From the NCBI RefSeq assembly GCF_017744695.1, contig NZ_JAGIAS010000007.1, positions 124,001 through 188,000 of the forward strand: 64,000 bases of DNA, in the 5' to 3' direction. Position 1 is the stretch's first letter. Every line of letters begins with the position of its first letter. The DNA is from Dyadobacter sp. (GTDB taxonomy: Bacteria; Bacteroidota; Bacteroidia; Cytophagales; Spirosomataceae). This document shows positions 33,904-43,656 of this stretch, piece after piece. The position numbers were made by a program, and so were the translations under genes. The notes under the pieces are model-generated. The model saw only the letters and a program-made list of their open reading frames with translations. It was not told where the DNA came from and searched no databases.

Positions 33904-34443
33904 TTAAGCTTTGCTTTTTTCTTTTTTGGCAGCCTTTTTGGCAGGCGCTTCTTGCACTTCTTCTTCCGGAGCAGAAACTTCCGATGCCGCTTCTGCAACC
34001 GTTTCGCCTTCTGCTACGGCAAATGCTTCGGGAGTGTATTTCGAAAGCAGGTTGTACCAGGTAATGACTTTCTTGATATCCGACACATACACTTTCGAGC
34101 GGTCGAATTCCGGAAGTACCTCTGCAAGAAACTCGATGAGCTCTTTGTCTGATGAAGTTTTAACCGATAATGTTACCTCTTCGCCGTGAACCTCACGGAT
34201 TTTCAGGAACACATCCGACAGGGCAACAGACTCTTCTGCACCGTCTGTAAAGATCGAAACGTCTTTCAATACCGATACGCGCGCGGTTGGCCCGATCAGT
34301 GTTTTTTCACGTTTCTCGTCCAGGCTTTCTACGATCACGCCCGCACGGCTTGGTTTCAGAATGCGGAACAACCCTGGCTTGCCGGATACATTGGCTACTT
34401 CTTTCAACAAGTCCATTCCTGTTGATTCTACTTTTTCACTCAT
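33904..34443 (-). CDS. DUF5606 domain protein
   Basis: 179-aa protein of a family seen across Bacteroidota. The N-terminal half is a compact beta-rich domain (LLKEVANVSGKPGLFRILKP, VIVESLDEKREKTLIG) that resembles small SH3-like folds. A helical segment, SDKELIEFLAEVLPEFDRSK, follows, then IKKVITWYNLLSK. The last 45 residues are a low-complexity Ala/Glu then Lys-rich tail (APAKKAAKKEKSKA) that could bind nucleic acid. The function is not established; conservation beside housekeeping genes suggests a core role. Confidence 0.85.
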   Translation of the reverse strand: MSEKVESTGMDLLKEVANVSGKPGLFRILKPSRAGVIVESLDEKREKTLIGPTARVSVLKDVSIFTDGAEESVALSDVFLKIREVHGEEVTLSVKTSSDKELIEFLAEVLPEFDRSKVYVSDIKKVITWYNLLSKYTPEAFAVAEGETVAEAASEVSAPEEEVQEAPAKKAAKKEKSKA

Positions 34444-34542
34444 CCTTTCTTACTATGGTTATATCTTGATGTTAATGTTGGATGCGGCAATTGAATTTTT
34501 GCGCAAAATAACGGAAAGATTGTCCGGGAAACAACCTATATC

Positions 34543-35151
34543 CTATTTTGTCTTCACAAACGACTGATTATAAGTTTCTATTGTCGCCAGTATGGGCTCG
34601 CGGCCCTCGTTTTTCTCTGCCGAAGTCACATACATTTCAGGTACTTCTTCCCACATTTCGCCCATTTTACGTTTATAGGCTTCTACCTGTGCGGCTACCT
34701 GGCCGGGTTTGAGCTTGTCGGCTTTGGTAAATATGATTTCAAACGGAATACCTGCTTCACCCAACGCGGCCATGAATTCGAGGTCGACGGCCATGGCGCT
34801 GTGGCGGACGTCTACCAGGACAAACGTACAAATGAGGTTTTCGCGGTAATGCAGGTAATCGTGGATCATCTTTTCCCACTTATCGCGCTCGACTTTACTC
34901 ACTTTGGCATAACCATAACCGGGCAAATCGACCAGGTACCAGGCATTGTCGATGATGAAATGGTTGATCATCTGCGTTTTTCCCGGTTGCTGCGAGGTTT
35001 TCGCCAATGCTTTTTTGCCTGTCAGCATGTTGATAAGCGACGATTTACCCACATTGGACCGCCCGATAAATGCATATTCGGGAAGGACGGGCTCCGGACA
35101 TTTCTGGTAGTCGGAGTTGCTCATCACGTATCTGGCTTCCTGAACTTTCAT
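34543..35151 (-). CDS. engB: ribosome biogenesis GTPase YihA/YsxC/EngB
   Basis: 202-aa TRAFAC GTPase required for assembly of the large ribosomal subunit. G1 GRSNVGKSSLIN starts at residue 30, G2/G3 include GKTQMINHF and LVDLPGYGYAKV, and G4 is TKADK. Length is standard. A divergent thioredoxin-like gene begins 153 bases upstream. A near-consensus -7 element (TAACTTCG) lies just before the start on the minus strand. Confidence 0.94.
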   Translation of the reverse strand: MKVQEARYVMSNSDYQKCPEPVLPEYAFIGRSNVGKSSLINMLTGKKALAKTSQQPGKTQMINHFIIDNAWYLVDLPGYGYAKVSKVERDKWEKMIHDYLHYRENLICTFVLVDVRHSAMAVDLEFMAALGEAGIPFEIIFTKADKLKPGQVAAQVEAYKRKMGEMWEEVPEMYVTSAEKNEGREPILATIETYNQSFVKTK

Positions 35152-35304
35152 GGTACTCTGGTGTTAATGAAGCTGCGAAGTTACCCTTTTTGAGTTTCTT
35201 ATCCGCAAAAGGTGCCGGATTGGCCCGCAGTCCATAATTGTGTAAAATAAAACAAAGGCGTATTTTCGTTATGGAATACTCAAATCAAAAATCTTATTAT
35301 TCAA

Positions 35305-35769
35305 ATGAAAAATCTTAAAAATCTCGGGTTCGCGATCGTGGCTTTGATGCTCGCCATGTCGGTGGCAATGGCCGGGGAAGGAGATAAAAAGGCGTCGAAA
35401 AATGCCGAGAAGGGAATCCAGTTTACGGAAGGGAAATGGTCTGAAATCCTTAAACAGGCTAAGAAAGAGAACAAATTAATCTTCCTGGATGCCTATACGA
35501 CCTGGTGCGGCCCGTGTAAGTTGCTGCAAAAGAACGTCTTCACGCGTGACGACGTAGCTGCGACCTTCAATGGAAATTTTATCAATGTGAAGATCGATAT
35601 GGAAGCTGGTGAAGGGCCTTCACTGGCAAAAAGATACCCGATCGAAGGTTATCCGACCTTGTTCTTTATCAATGGTAAAGGCAAAGTGGTGAAGCAGCTT
35701 TTGGGTTATCAGCAGCCTCAGGATTTGATCAAAGTAGCCAAATCCGTACAAAAAGGACCTGCTATCTAA
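35305..35769 (+). CDS. periplasmic thioredoxin-family protein
   Basis: 154-aa exported thiol-disulfide protein. The signal peptide (1-23, MKNLKNLGFAIVALMLAMSV, cleaved after AMA) is followed by a charged linker and a thioredoxin fold with active site WCGPCK (Cys68, Cys71). The cis-Pro motif YPIEGYPTLFFI and the C-terminal GYQQPQDLIKV helix are present. KQAKKENKLIFLDAYTTWCG is typical of the thioredoxin_7/DUF255-like subgroup that reduces periplasmic disulfides or assists cytochrome maturation. Partner unknown. Confidence 0.88.
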   Translation: MKNLKNLGFAIVALMLAMSVAMAGEGDKKASKNAEKGIQFTEGKWSEILKQAKKENKLIFLDAYTTWCGPCKLLQKNVFTRDDVAATFNGNFINVKIDMEAGEGPSLAKRYPIEGYPTLFFINGKGKVVKQLLGYQQPQDLIKVAKSVQKGPAI

Positions 35770-35801
35770 ATTATGAGTGTTTTTATTTGAGGTATCAAAA
35801 G

Positions 35802-35829
35802 AAAGCCCCGCAGAGCTCTGCGGGGCTTT
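35802..35829. terminator. bidirectional terminator
   Basis: Perfect 28-base palindrome centred at 35815/35816 (AAAGCCCCGCAGAG and its complement), with T-tracts on both sides, between the convergent thioredoxin and gmd genes. Confidence 0.82.
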
Positions 35830-35846
35830 TATATTGACGATCGTTC

Positions 35847-36959
35847 TTATTCGTAATAGTTTGGAACGCGGTGGCCGCTGCTTTCGAGCAAACGATCCTT
35901 GCGGAACAACTGAACGTCGGCCGCAACCATGTCGTTCACGAGCGCTTTCAGGTCGTATTTCGGTTTCCAGCCCAGCTTTTCCATTGATTTGGTAGGATCG
36001 CCGATGAGCAATTCCACTTCGGTAGGACGGAAATAACGTGGGTCAACCGCTACCACTTCCTTTCCGATTTCGATCTGGAATTCAGGATTGTTGCATTTAA
36101 CCACTTTCGCGATTTCATCTGCGCCTGTTCCGGAGAATTCAACTTCAATACCTACTTCTGCAAACGCCATTCTCACAAACTCGCGGATGCGGGTGGTAAC
36201 ACCGGTTGCGATTACGAAATCCTCAGGTGTTTCCTGTTGGAGGATGAGCCACATGGCTTCCACGAAATCCTTGGCATGGCCCCAGTCGCGCTGAGCATCG
36301 AGATTACCGAGGTACACTTTGTCCTGCAAGCCCAGGGCGATACGTGCCACCGCGCGGGTGATCTTGCGGGTTACGAAAGTTTCGCCACGCAATGGCGACT
36401 CGTGGTTGAAAAGGATACCATTCACCGCAAACATATTGTATGCCTCGCGGTAATTGACGGTGATCCAGTAACCATAAAGCTTCGCAACCGCGTAAGGCGA
36501 GCGCGGATAGAACGGCGTGCGCTCCGATTGTGGTACTTCCTGAACCAGACCGTACAATTCGGAAGTGGATGCCTGGTAAATTTTGGTTTTTTGGGTCAGT
36601 CCCAGCAAACGTACCGCTTCGAGGATGCGGAGTGTTCCGATACCGTCGACGTTAGCAGTGTATTCAGGTTCTTCAAAACTCACCTGAACGTGCGACATCG
36701 CGCCCAGGTTGTATATTTCATCCGGCTGAACTTCCTGGATGATGCGGATAATATTCGTAGAGTCGCTCAGATCGCCGTAGTGAAGGTGAAAGCGCACGTT
36801 TTTCTCGTGCGGGTCTTCGTAGATGTGGTCGATCCGCTGAGTATTGAACAACGAACTGCGGCGTTTGATACCATGCACTTCATATCCCTTGCTCAAAAGG
36901 AGCTCGGCCAAATAGGAGCCATCCTGGCCGGTGATCCCTGTAATTAGCGCTTTCTTCAT
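35847..36959 (-). CDS. gmd: GDP-mannose 4,6-dehydratase
   Basis: 370-aa extended-SDR enzyme converting GDP-D-mannose to GDP-4-keto-6-deoxymannose, the first step to GDP-fucose, GDP-rhamnose or related surface sugars. The Rossmann start is ALITGITGQDGSYLAELLL. The catalytic group is Thr132 (ASTSELYG), Glu135, Tyr156 and Lys160 (YAVAKLYGYW). NHESPLRGETFVTRKITRA and the GDP-binding region are intact. No fcl (GDP-fucose synthase) gene follows, so the second step is encoded elsewhere. Good candidate to supply the glycosyltransferases in this window. Confidence 0.94.
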   Translation of the reverse strand: MKKALITGITGQDGSYLAELLLSKGYEVHGIKRRSSLFNTQRIDHIYEDPHEKNVRFHLHYGDLSDSTNIIRIIQEVQPDEIYNLGAMSHVQVSFEEPEYTANVDGIGTLRILEAVRLLGLTQKTKIYQASTSELYGLVQEVPQSERTPFYPRSPYAVAKLYGYWITVNYREAYNMFAVNGILFNHESPLRGETFVTRKITRAVARIALGLQDKVYLGNLDAQRDWGHAKDFVEAMWLILQQETPEDFVIATGVTTRIREFVRMAFAEVGIEVEFSGTGADEIAKVVKCNNPEFQIEIGKEVVAVDPRYFRPTEVELLIGDPTKSMEKLGWKPKYDLKALVNDMVAADVQLFRKDRLLESSGHRVPNYYE

Positions 36960-37013
36960 TCTGTTGGTAGTATGTATATGTGGATAAAGTTATCCGGTTA
37001 ATAAGTAATTACA

Positions 37014-37580
37014 TTAATTGTGGTCGGAAGCCGGATTAACCATCAGGCTCCGCTTGATATCCACCCTGTCGGCGAGGATCACCGCGGAAGCATATTGCTC
37101 ACGGATCAGATCAAGGTATTGCTCTGCGTCGCTCCGGTACATAAAATCGCCCACCTTCACGCGGTAGGTCGGCTGGGTGTACGAAACGTAAGGGTTCAAA
37201 TCCGGAAAGGCCTGGTAGATGTAGGACTTTGCACCATCCGCTTCCTGCCGCACATTTCCTACATAAATCTGGATCCTGAAACCATTGATGTAGCGGATAG
37301 CCTTGTTCTGCTTCGCCAGCGTGTCCAGTACCGACTCCAGTTTCCTGTTGACATACAGCGGCTTGTCTACATCGGCTTTCGGAACATTATTGCTCTTCAC
37401 GGGTGTCGCCGGTTCTGTTCGGGTTACGACAGCAGGTTCCACATATTCATAGCGTGGCCGGACCGCAGAAAGATCTTCCCTGTACTCGGAACCGGAGCTC
37501 ACAACCGACGTTTTAGCACAACCCGAAATCAGAATGATACCAAGATGCAGAGCCCATAAAAATTTCTTTTTTAGCGTCAT
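37014..37580 (-). CDS. SPOR domain lipoprotein
   Basis: 188 aa from the ATG at 37580, chosen because MTLKKKFLWALHLGIILISG then gives a clean lipoprotein signal with lipobox LISGC; earlier Met codons would add an unlikely tail. A low-complexity Pro/Val/Thr linker leads to a C-terminal SPOR domain (about 115-180: YINGFRIQIYVGNVRQEADG, then YRVKVGDFMYRSDAEQYLD). SPOR domains bind denuded peptidoglycan at division sites, so this is probably an outer-membrane lipoprotein tethered to septal wall. Confidence 0.84.
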   Translation of the reverse strand: MTLKKKFLWALHLGIILISGCAKTSVVSSGSEYREDLSAVRPRYEYVEPAVVTRTEPATPVKSNNVPKADVDKPLYVNRKLESVLDTLAKQNKAIRYINGFRIQIYVGNVRQEADGAKSYIYQAFPDLNPYVSYTQPTYRVKVGDFMYRSDAEQYLDLIREQYASAVILADRVDIKRSLMVNPASDHN

Positions 37581-37691
37581 ATCCTGAACCATTGTAACTG
37601 AGCCCACAAACTTAATCAAAATTGGATGAATCACCATACCACTTAATTTTGAATGTAATACCTAACTTTACCCGGTTTATCCCCGATTTCA

Positions 37692-38708
37692 ATGCTAGTA
37701 CAATCCAACGTTTCGCTTCGTCATCTCAATACATTCGGACTCGATGCAGATGCCAGATATTTTGTAAATGTGCGGTCTGTCGATGAGCTAACGGCCATTT
37801 TGCGTGATCCCGAATGGAAGGGAACGCCCAAGTTCATCCTCGGCGGAGGAAGTAATATTTTGCTTACACAGGATATCGATGCGCTCGTGATCCATCCTGA
37901 TATCAAGGGCATTAAAATCATCGGAGAAACTGAGGAAGCGGTCGTGCTCGAAGTGGGTGCAGGCGAGGTCTGGCACGATTTCGTCATGCATTGTGTGGAT
38001 AATGGTTATGGTGGTGTGGAAAACCTGTCGCTCATTCCCGGAACGGTGGGAGCCGCGCCGATGCAGAATATCGGTGCATACGGTGTGGAGATCAAAAGTG
38101 TGATCGAATCGGTGCAGGCGGTGAATATGGAGCACGGTGAAAAACGTGTTTTCAGCAATGCGGAATGTGAGTTTGGCTACCGTGAAAGTGTATTCAAGAA
38201 AGCATTGAAGCATAAATATGTGATCACCGGCGCTACTTTCAGGCTCAGTAAAAAGCCGGTTTTGAACGCGGCCTATGGCGATGTTCAAAAAACATTGCAG
38301 GAAATGGGTGCTGAAAACCCGACCATCCGCGACATCAGCGAGGCCATTATGCGAATCCGCCGCAGTAAGCTCCCCGATCCGGCCGAGATCGGGAATGCAG
38401 GAAGTTTCTTCAAAAATCCCGAGATACCGGTTGCTCAGTTTGCACATTTGCGGGAAACCTTTCCGGAAGTGCCCGGTTATCCGGTTGATGCCGAAACGGT
38501 GAAAGTACCTGCCGGGTGGCTGATCGAACGGGCCGGTTGGAAGGGTTACCGGGAAGGTGAAATAGGCGTCCATGCACGGCAGGCGCTGGTGTTGGTCAAC
38601 TACGGCGGTGGTACCGGGGCGCAGATCAAAGCATTATCAGAAAAAATTCAAGCGTCCGTAGCCGGACAGTTCGGGATCCGGCTCAACGCGGAAGTCAATT
38701 TTATATAG
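37692..38708 (+). CDS. murB: UDP-N-acetylenolpyruvoylglucosamine reductase MurB
   Basis: 338-aa cytosolic flavoenzyme (type I MurB) that reduces UDP-GlcNAc-enolpyruvate to UDP-MurNAc with NADPH, an essential step of peptidoglycan precursor synthesis. FAD-binding motifs LGGGSNILLTQD and IPGTVGAAPMQNIGAYGVEI are clear; the proton-donor Ser lies in GNAGSFFKNP (about 237) and the C-terminal Glu in LNAEVNFI. Length matches the E. coli-type enzyme. It sits 6 bases upstream of a GT-C-like membrane protein gene on the same strand. Confidence 0.96.
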   Translation: MLVQSNVSLRHLNTFGLDADARYFVNVRSVDELTAILRDPEWKGTPKFILGGGSNILLTQDIDALVIHPDIKGIKIIGETEEAVVLEVGAGEVWHDFVMHCVDNGYGGVENLSLIPGTVGAAPMQNIGAYGVEIKSVIESVQAVNMEHGEKRVFSNAECEFGYRESVFKKALKHKYVITGATFRLSKKPVLNAAYGDVQKTLQEMGAENPTIRDISEAIMRIRRSKLPDPAEIGNAGSFFKNPEIPVAQFAHLRETFPEVPGYPVDAETVKVPAGWLIERAGWKGYREGEIGVHARQALVLVNYGGGTGAQIKALSEKIQASVAGQFGIRLNAEVNFI

Positions 38709-38714
38709 TATCCT

Positions 38715-39947
38715 ATGCATCGCAAAAAGTTATATACCTCATTTGCCCTGCTCGCATTATTCATCATTGTTTTCTTCCTGAAAGACCGGTTTACCGTTGA
38801 TCCCTACCAGGACGAACACCATTACCTGCCCACTGCAGTGTTGTTCAGCACCGAGCCCATTCCCTCGCTGCACCTGCTGCAAACTTATAATGAACTGAAT
38901 ACACCTATTCCTTTTATTCTGGGTGGATGGGTGTTGCGGGTTTTCGGGGAAGACATCCAGAACCTCCGGTTGCTCACAGCCTTTACCAGTTTTGCATTGC
39001 TTATGCTCTTCGTCTGGTACAGTCCCCAACGCACGAAGCGTTTCTGGCTTTGCCTCGGCGGGTTGCTGATCTTTCCGAACTATTACCTGGTGAGTGTCTA
39101 CTACTACACCGACATTTTTGCGATGGTGTTCACGCTCGGCGGGGTAATCGCGTATCTGCGGAAATGGCATTGGGTCGGATTTCTGTCGTTTGCTGCGGCG
39201 GTTTGCTGCCGGCAGTATATGTTGGCATTCCCGGCGGCAATTCTGGCCTACGAGGTTTTCAAAAATGTGAAGTGGAGTACCAATCCGGTGGTTTTGATCA
39301 AAAGTGTATTCACCGATACTGCATGGATCTGGTATGCGCTGGCGGTACTGGCGATTGTTCCCTGGGTGGTTATCTGGCATGGACCTGCGCCGGCGTCTGT
39401 CATGGCCGATCAGCATTATAATTCGGATAAGCTGGTGAATTACAATTTCGGCTATTTAATGTACGCTTCGGCGGTGGTAGCGGTGTATTATATTGTTCCG
39501 GAAACGTTGATAACGCGCCGTTTTTCGCACTTTCTCGCATACCCGCGAAAGCACCCGGTTATGTTCGCCGGTTTTTTGGTGGTCATTGCGGCGATTGTTG
39601 CCTTTTTTCCTGCGAAACAGGCCTATAATCCCTATTTCACCTGGCCATATCTCGGTTATGTGGATGAATTGCTGATGAAAATCGGTGTCAGCGGATTAAT
39701 GAAACAGCTGGTTTTCGGGGTATTGATGCTTGTTACGCTCGTGCGCTTCGTATCGCCGCGTTTCAATCTCGCGACCTGGATTTTTCTGTTGAATATCCTG
39801 CTGCTCGGTAAAGCACAGCTTTCGTGGGACAAATATTCACTCCCGATGATCATGGTTTTGTGGTTCCTGGCCATGTATGACGAGCATTGGTTTCCATCCG
39901 AAACCCGTGCCGGTAACCAACCGGAGGGATTAAATGTAAAATATTAA
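38715..39947 (+). CDS. multi-spanning membrane glycosyltransferase-like protein (GT-C type)
   Basis: 410-aa integral membrane protein with about 10 hydrophobic helices. The first periplasmic loop carries the acidic motif DPYQDEHHYLPTA, positioned like the catalytic DE/ExD of GT-C enzymes that use lipid-linked sugars. The order PQDE, NTPIPFILGGWVLRVFGED, CCRQYMLAFPAAILAYE broadly recalls the Alg10 (DIE2) glucosyltransferase family. It is probably a polyprenyl-phosphate-sugar-dependent transferase modifying an envelope glycan or protein; donor and acceptor are unknown. It begins 6 bases after murB, so it is probably co-transcribed. Confidence 0.68.
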   Translation: MHRKKLYTSFALLALFIIVFFLKDRFTVDPYQDEHHYLPTAVLFSTEPIPSLHLLQTYNELNTPIPFILGGWVLRVFGEDIQNLRLLTAFTSFALLMLFVWYSPQRTKRFWLCLGGLLIFPNYYLVSVYYYTDIFAMVFTLGGVIAYLRKWHWVGFLSFAAAVCCRQYMLAFPAAILAYEVFKNVKWSTNPVVLIKSVFTDTAWIWYALAVLAIVPWVVIWHGPAPASVMADQHYNSDKLVNYNFGYLMYASAVVAVYYIVPETLITRRFSHFLAYPRKHPVMFAGFLVVIAAIVAFFPAKQAYNPYFTWPYLGYVDELLMKIGVSGLMKQLVFGVLMLVTLVRFVSPRFNLATWIFLLNILLLGKAQLSWDKYSLPMIMVLWFLAMYDEHWFPSETRAGNQPEGLNVKY

Positions 39948-40045
39948 AGATATATTTATAACCGGCAACGATTTGCCATTTGTCTACCAGCGTCCGGTCG
40001 GATGCGGAGATTTCAATAGCCATCAGAAACAGCATCTTTAATGAA

Positions 40046-42085
40046 ATGAACTTTACACACTTAAGACCTTTCCTGCTTTCCCTTCTCTTTTGCTGCACAT
40101 CAGGCAGCGCCAGTGCCCAGCGTTTTTTTTCGGTGGTCTTCAATAAGCTGCCGCGTGATATGCAAGTGTACGCGCGTGCAGACGATAACCTGGCCGATGT
40201 GCCTATTTCCGGCAGGATTGAGCTGGCGGGATGGGATCACATGTCGGTAGTTACATTCCGGAACAACGTGCGGACCGGCTATCAGAAGTCGGCGATCACT
40301 TATGGCACCGGAACAACCGGCACATTCAGCATGAAGCCCCGAATCAAGGCGGAAATGGCTGATTACTCCTTTGAGGTATACGCTTGCCATGAGGCCGACT
40401 CGGTGCTGATCGTGCGGCGGAACGAGGTGGTCGCAGGTGATTTTTATGTGATCAGCGGGCAATCCAATGCCGCGGCAACAGTTTTTGGCGCGTGGTCGAA
40501 CAAATATGCGCGCACCGTGGCCCGCACACCCGATGCAAGTCCTGCGATCACGCCGGGTGACACGCTTTGGAGCGCCGCCGCATGGTCATGGACGTACGTA
40601 GGCGCGTGGGGCCTCGAAATGCAAAAAGAAATTCTGGAGCGCGACAGCATTCCTACCTGCGTAATCAACGGGTCGCTTCCGGGTGCGAAGCTGAGCGAGT
40701 TCCTCAACAGGGACGCCAAAGACTCGACGAGCTTTTCGTTGTACGGCGGGTTGGTGAAGAGGGTACGCGTAGCAAATCCCGCACGCATCAGGGCGTTCAT
40801 CTGGATGCATGGCGAGCAGGAAGTATTTGAAAATATTGGCAATTACGCCGAACAATATGACCAGCTGTACAAGTTTTGGGCGCACGATTACCCCGAAGTC
40901 GAGCAGTTTGTGGTAGTTCAGTCAAACATTATTGTTCTAAGAAACGATACGCCAAACCCACAGGGAGGCTCTGTCCGCGATTTTTTGAGGAGGACCAAAT
41001 ATCTCTACCCTAAAACAGACCACTTCGCCGCTGTTGGGACACCCGAATACGACGGTGTGCATTACCACAGGGCCGGTTATGAGGAGTTTGGCCGGCGGAT
41101 GTACCGTTTTTTCGCCCCGACCATTTACGGCTCGAAGGTTGCGGATAATGTGAGATGTCCCGACATTAAAAGGGCATTTTATACCAGTGCAGATAAAAAG
41201 GAAATCACTCTGATATTCGAAGAGGGGCAGGACCTGAGATGGGCGGCGGACAGCACTATCAAAGGGCAGGACGGCAAGCCGCTTGTATTGAGTCTCAAAA
41301 ACTTTTTCTTCCTCGACGGTGATGAAAAGAAAGCTGCATTCTCTGCCGGAAAAGCAGAAGGCAACAAGGTTACGCTGACGCTCAAAGAAGCTTCCGGTGC
41401 GACGAAACTGAGCTACTTGCCGTCGTTCTATCCGGACAACCTGCCGCTGCAAGAGCCTTATTCTTTCAACATTGGCATTTTTACCGGTCCGTACCTTCGT
41501 AACAAGCGTGGCCTGGGCGCGTTTTCGTTCGATAAAATCGCCATTGGTAATCCCTTGCCGAATGTGACGCTTTCGGCCAACCGCACCTACAATTCGGTGA
41601 TACTGACCTGGCCAGCGGTAGAAACTGCTACCAGCTACGTTCTGGAACGTAAAAAATCCGATTCTGCCCCATATGAGGTATTGAAACAGCTCGATAGCAA
41701 GTCGTTATCGTTCGAAGACCGCGATATTCAACTGAATGCAACCTATACTTACCGCATTCAGGCATTCAGCGACATTTCACAGTCGGGATATTCGACCGTG
41801 AATGTTGATTTGAGTCCCATCCTGGGCAACGAGGCCGGCGTCAAAAACACGCTTTGGCAAATGTTCCCCAATCCGACCGACCGCGTACTGCGCGTAGAAT
41901 TTAAAAATGCGGTTACGGGTTCGATGGCAATTTTCAATGCGAAAGGCCAAATTCTGCATCGGAAAGCCCTCAAAGCTTCCAGAAGTGAGGAAGTTAATGT
42001 AGCCGAGTGGCCGACCGGTACATATTTATTGAATTTTGAAAATCAGGACGGCGTAAGGACCGCACAGCAGTTTATCAAACGTTAG
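40046..42085 (+). CDS. secreted sialate-O-acetylesterase-like protein with FN3 and T9SS domain
   Basis: 679 aa from the ATG at 40046, which begins the signal peptide MNFTHLRPFLLSLLFCCTSG. The SASA/SGNH hydrolase core carries the block I Ser in VISGQSNAAA (Ser140), IWMHGEQE (block III-like) and YDGVHYHRAGYEEFG with the catalytic Asp-x-x-His. It would remove O-acetyl groups from sialic acid or other glycans. A fibronectin type III domain follows (about 520-610, NVTLSANRTYNSVILTWP), then a T9SS type A sorting domain (about 620-679, MFPNPTDRVLRVEF to FIKR). It lies between two membrane genes that look glycan-related. Confidence 0.85.
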   Translation: MNFTHLRPFLLSLLFCCTSGSASAQRFFSVVFNKLPRDMQVYARADDNLADVPISGRIELAGWDHMSVVTFRNNVRTGYQKSAITYGTGTTGTFSMKPRIKAEMADYSFEVYACHEADSVLIVRRNEVVAGDFYVISGQSNAAATVFGAWSNKYARTVARTPDASPAITPGDTLWSAAAWSWTYVGAWGLEMQKEILERDSIPTCVINGSLPGAKLSEFLNRDAKDSTSFSLYGGLVKRVRVANPARIRAFIWMHGEQEVFENIGNYAEQYDQLYKFWAHDYPEVEQFVVVQSNIIVLRNDTPNPQGGSVRDFLRRTKYLYPKTDHFAAVGTPEYDGVHYHRAGYEEFGRRMYRFFAPTIYGSKVADNVRCPDIKRAFYTSADKKEITLIFEEGQDLRWAADSTIKGQDGKPLVLSLKNFFFLDGDEKKAAFSAGKAEGNKVTLTLKEASGATKLSYLPSFYPDNLPLQEPYSFNIGIFTGPYLRNKRGLGAFSFDKIAIGNPLPNVTLSANRTYNSVILTWPAVETATSYVLERKKSDSAPYEVLKQLDSKSLSFEDRDIQLNATYTYRIQAFSDISQSGYSTVNVDLSPILGNEAGVKNTLWQMFPNPTDRVLRVEFKNAVTGSMAIFNAKGQILHRKALKASRSEEVNVAEWPTGTYLLNFENQDGVRTAQQFIKR

Positions 42086-42090
42086 GCATA

Positions 42091-43578
42091 TCAATGATCT
42101 TTGGCGGGAGGCGGAGCAATGTATTTTTCGTAAAACGAGTTAGGTTTTCCGAGGTACTGTTCTGCCTCTTGTTGCGACCAGCGTTGTCGTAGTGTTTCAT
42201 ACAGGCTCGGATAGGCATCATATGGGATCGCCACGAACCGTGCGTTGGGAGGGCTCCATAACGCGGTAATGCGGTTGAGCGTCGCCGCCCGGTAAAGCCG
42301 CCCTATTCCCACGACAGCAGGAAGTGCCAGTGCGAGCATAATAATGATGCAATTGACACCTCCCCTCAATGCTGCAAGCACTTTGGACAATGGTTGGCTC
42401 GTGAGCGGATAAAGCAAACAACAGCCGATCAATATCAGCACGGGCATCATACCACGCAGCAGCATATCATTCACCTTTCCTACCCGGACCAGCGGAAAAA
42501 GCAGCGTAATGCAAATCAGCGTCCAGAACGGCACCGGCGAAATTCCGGGCAGGCCGGCGCGACGCGATATCCGGTACACCAGCACAAAGAGCAACACATC
42601 CGCAACCGTGTTCACCAGGTATTCCTGTAAGAGATTGCCTATGTCACTTCGAAACTCCCAGATCAGCCCATTCTCCGGTGGGTGAGGGTGCGACTGAAAT
42701 AGCAGCAATACCGGCACCGCTGCGATGGAAGGCAACAAAACCTGCTGAAACAGTCTCTGAAAGGTAATGCCCCACCGAATCCATTGAAAAACCAGAAGCA
42801 CCCCTGTGACAAGCCCTACAACCAATGCAGGAAAAGCGGCCCACCAAAGCGCCAGCCCGATTGGGAAGCAGAGCAGTGCATAGTCCAGCCGATGGCGGAT
42901 CATATGAAAAAGCATTCCGCCGAGCATGAGTGAGGGAATAAACTGGTTCGGTGCCCAGAACAGGTTTTCAAGATTCGACCAATGCTCAACGCCAATGTCT
43001 TCATACCTGTACAATTGAATGGATCCGTGCGATGCGATGCCCTTGAAAACCCTCGGAAAGTCGCCTGCGCACAACACAAGCAATGCCGCCCACCACTTCC
43101 GATCCAGCGATATGCAAATCCATAAAAGTCCCAGCGCAATACCGAGGCTGGTCCAGATCAGGATCGCGGCCGTAGAAATATAGCCAGCCATCTTGGAAAC
43201 GGCGACCGGCACCAGGTAGTAGCCGAAATAATAGGCCATGACCGGATGGTTGGCTGGAAAGCGGAGCGGCCAATCGTTTTGCAGAAGGTCCTGGAATTTG
43301 GCATTGTGGCACCAGTGGTCCATTGTTTGAAATGCAAAACCGGTAATGCCGGAGGCGAGTGTCAGGCCCACAGCCAGGCTCAGGGCGATACAAATGTCTT
43401 TTAAATGAATAAATGATTTAGGGAACGGAATTTCTTGCAGTATGCATTTGCGGAGGAGATAAATGAGAAGTGCAATCCCCGCTATTGAAAATGTGTAATT
43501 AACCCAATACAAATAGTAAATGATATTGGGTATTAATAAATATATAATTGAAACGGTGTAAAGCGTTTTGTTTCGCAT
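42091..43578 (-). CDS. unrecognised polytopic membrane protein
   Basis: 495-aa protein with about 12 hydrophobic segments, convergent with the SASA-type gene (6 bases between stops). The first large loop holds MDHWCHNAKFQDLLQNDWPL and NHPVMAYYFGYYLVPVAVSK, a layout reminiscent of GT-C or YYY-type (DUF2298) membrane proteins, where acidic or polar residues in the first loop bind a lipid-linked sugar. The C-terminus ends in a short soluble tail with LYETLRQRWSQQEAEQYLG. No function can be assigned; involvement in envelope glycan assembly is inferred only from neighbours and fold style. Confidence 0.62.
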   Translation of the reverse strand: MRNKTLYTVSIIYLLIPNIIYYLYWVNYTFSIAGIALLIYLLRKCILQEIPFPKSFIHLKDICIALSLAVGLTLASGITGFAFQTMDHWCHNAKFQDLLQNDWPLRFPANHPVMAYYFGYYLVPVAVSKMAGYISTAAILIWTSLGIALGLLWICISLDRKWWAALLVLCAGDFPRVFKGIASHGSIQLYRYEDIGVEHWSNLENLFWAPNQFIPSLMLGGMLFHMIRHRLDYALLCFPIGLALWWAAFPALVVGLVTGVLLVFQWIRWGITFQRLFQQVLLPSIAAVPVLLLFQSHPHPPENGLIWEFRSDIGNLLQEYLVNTVADVLLFVLVYRISRRAGLPGISPVPFWTLICITLLFPLVRVGKVNDMLLRGMMPVLILIGCCLLYPLTSQPLSKVLAALRGGVNCIIIMLALALPAVVGIGRLYRAATLNRITALWSPPNARFVAIPYDAYPSLYETLRQRWSQQEAEQYLGKPNSFYEKYIAPPPAKDH

Positions 43579-43656
43579 TTAATTGAAATAATGTGTGTAT
43601 AGCTTATTTGAATTATCAGTCGGTAAACGACTGATTTTATATATCGATTTTCAATT

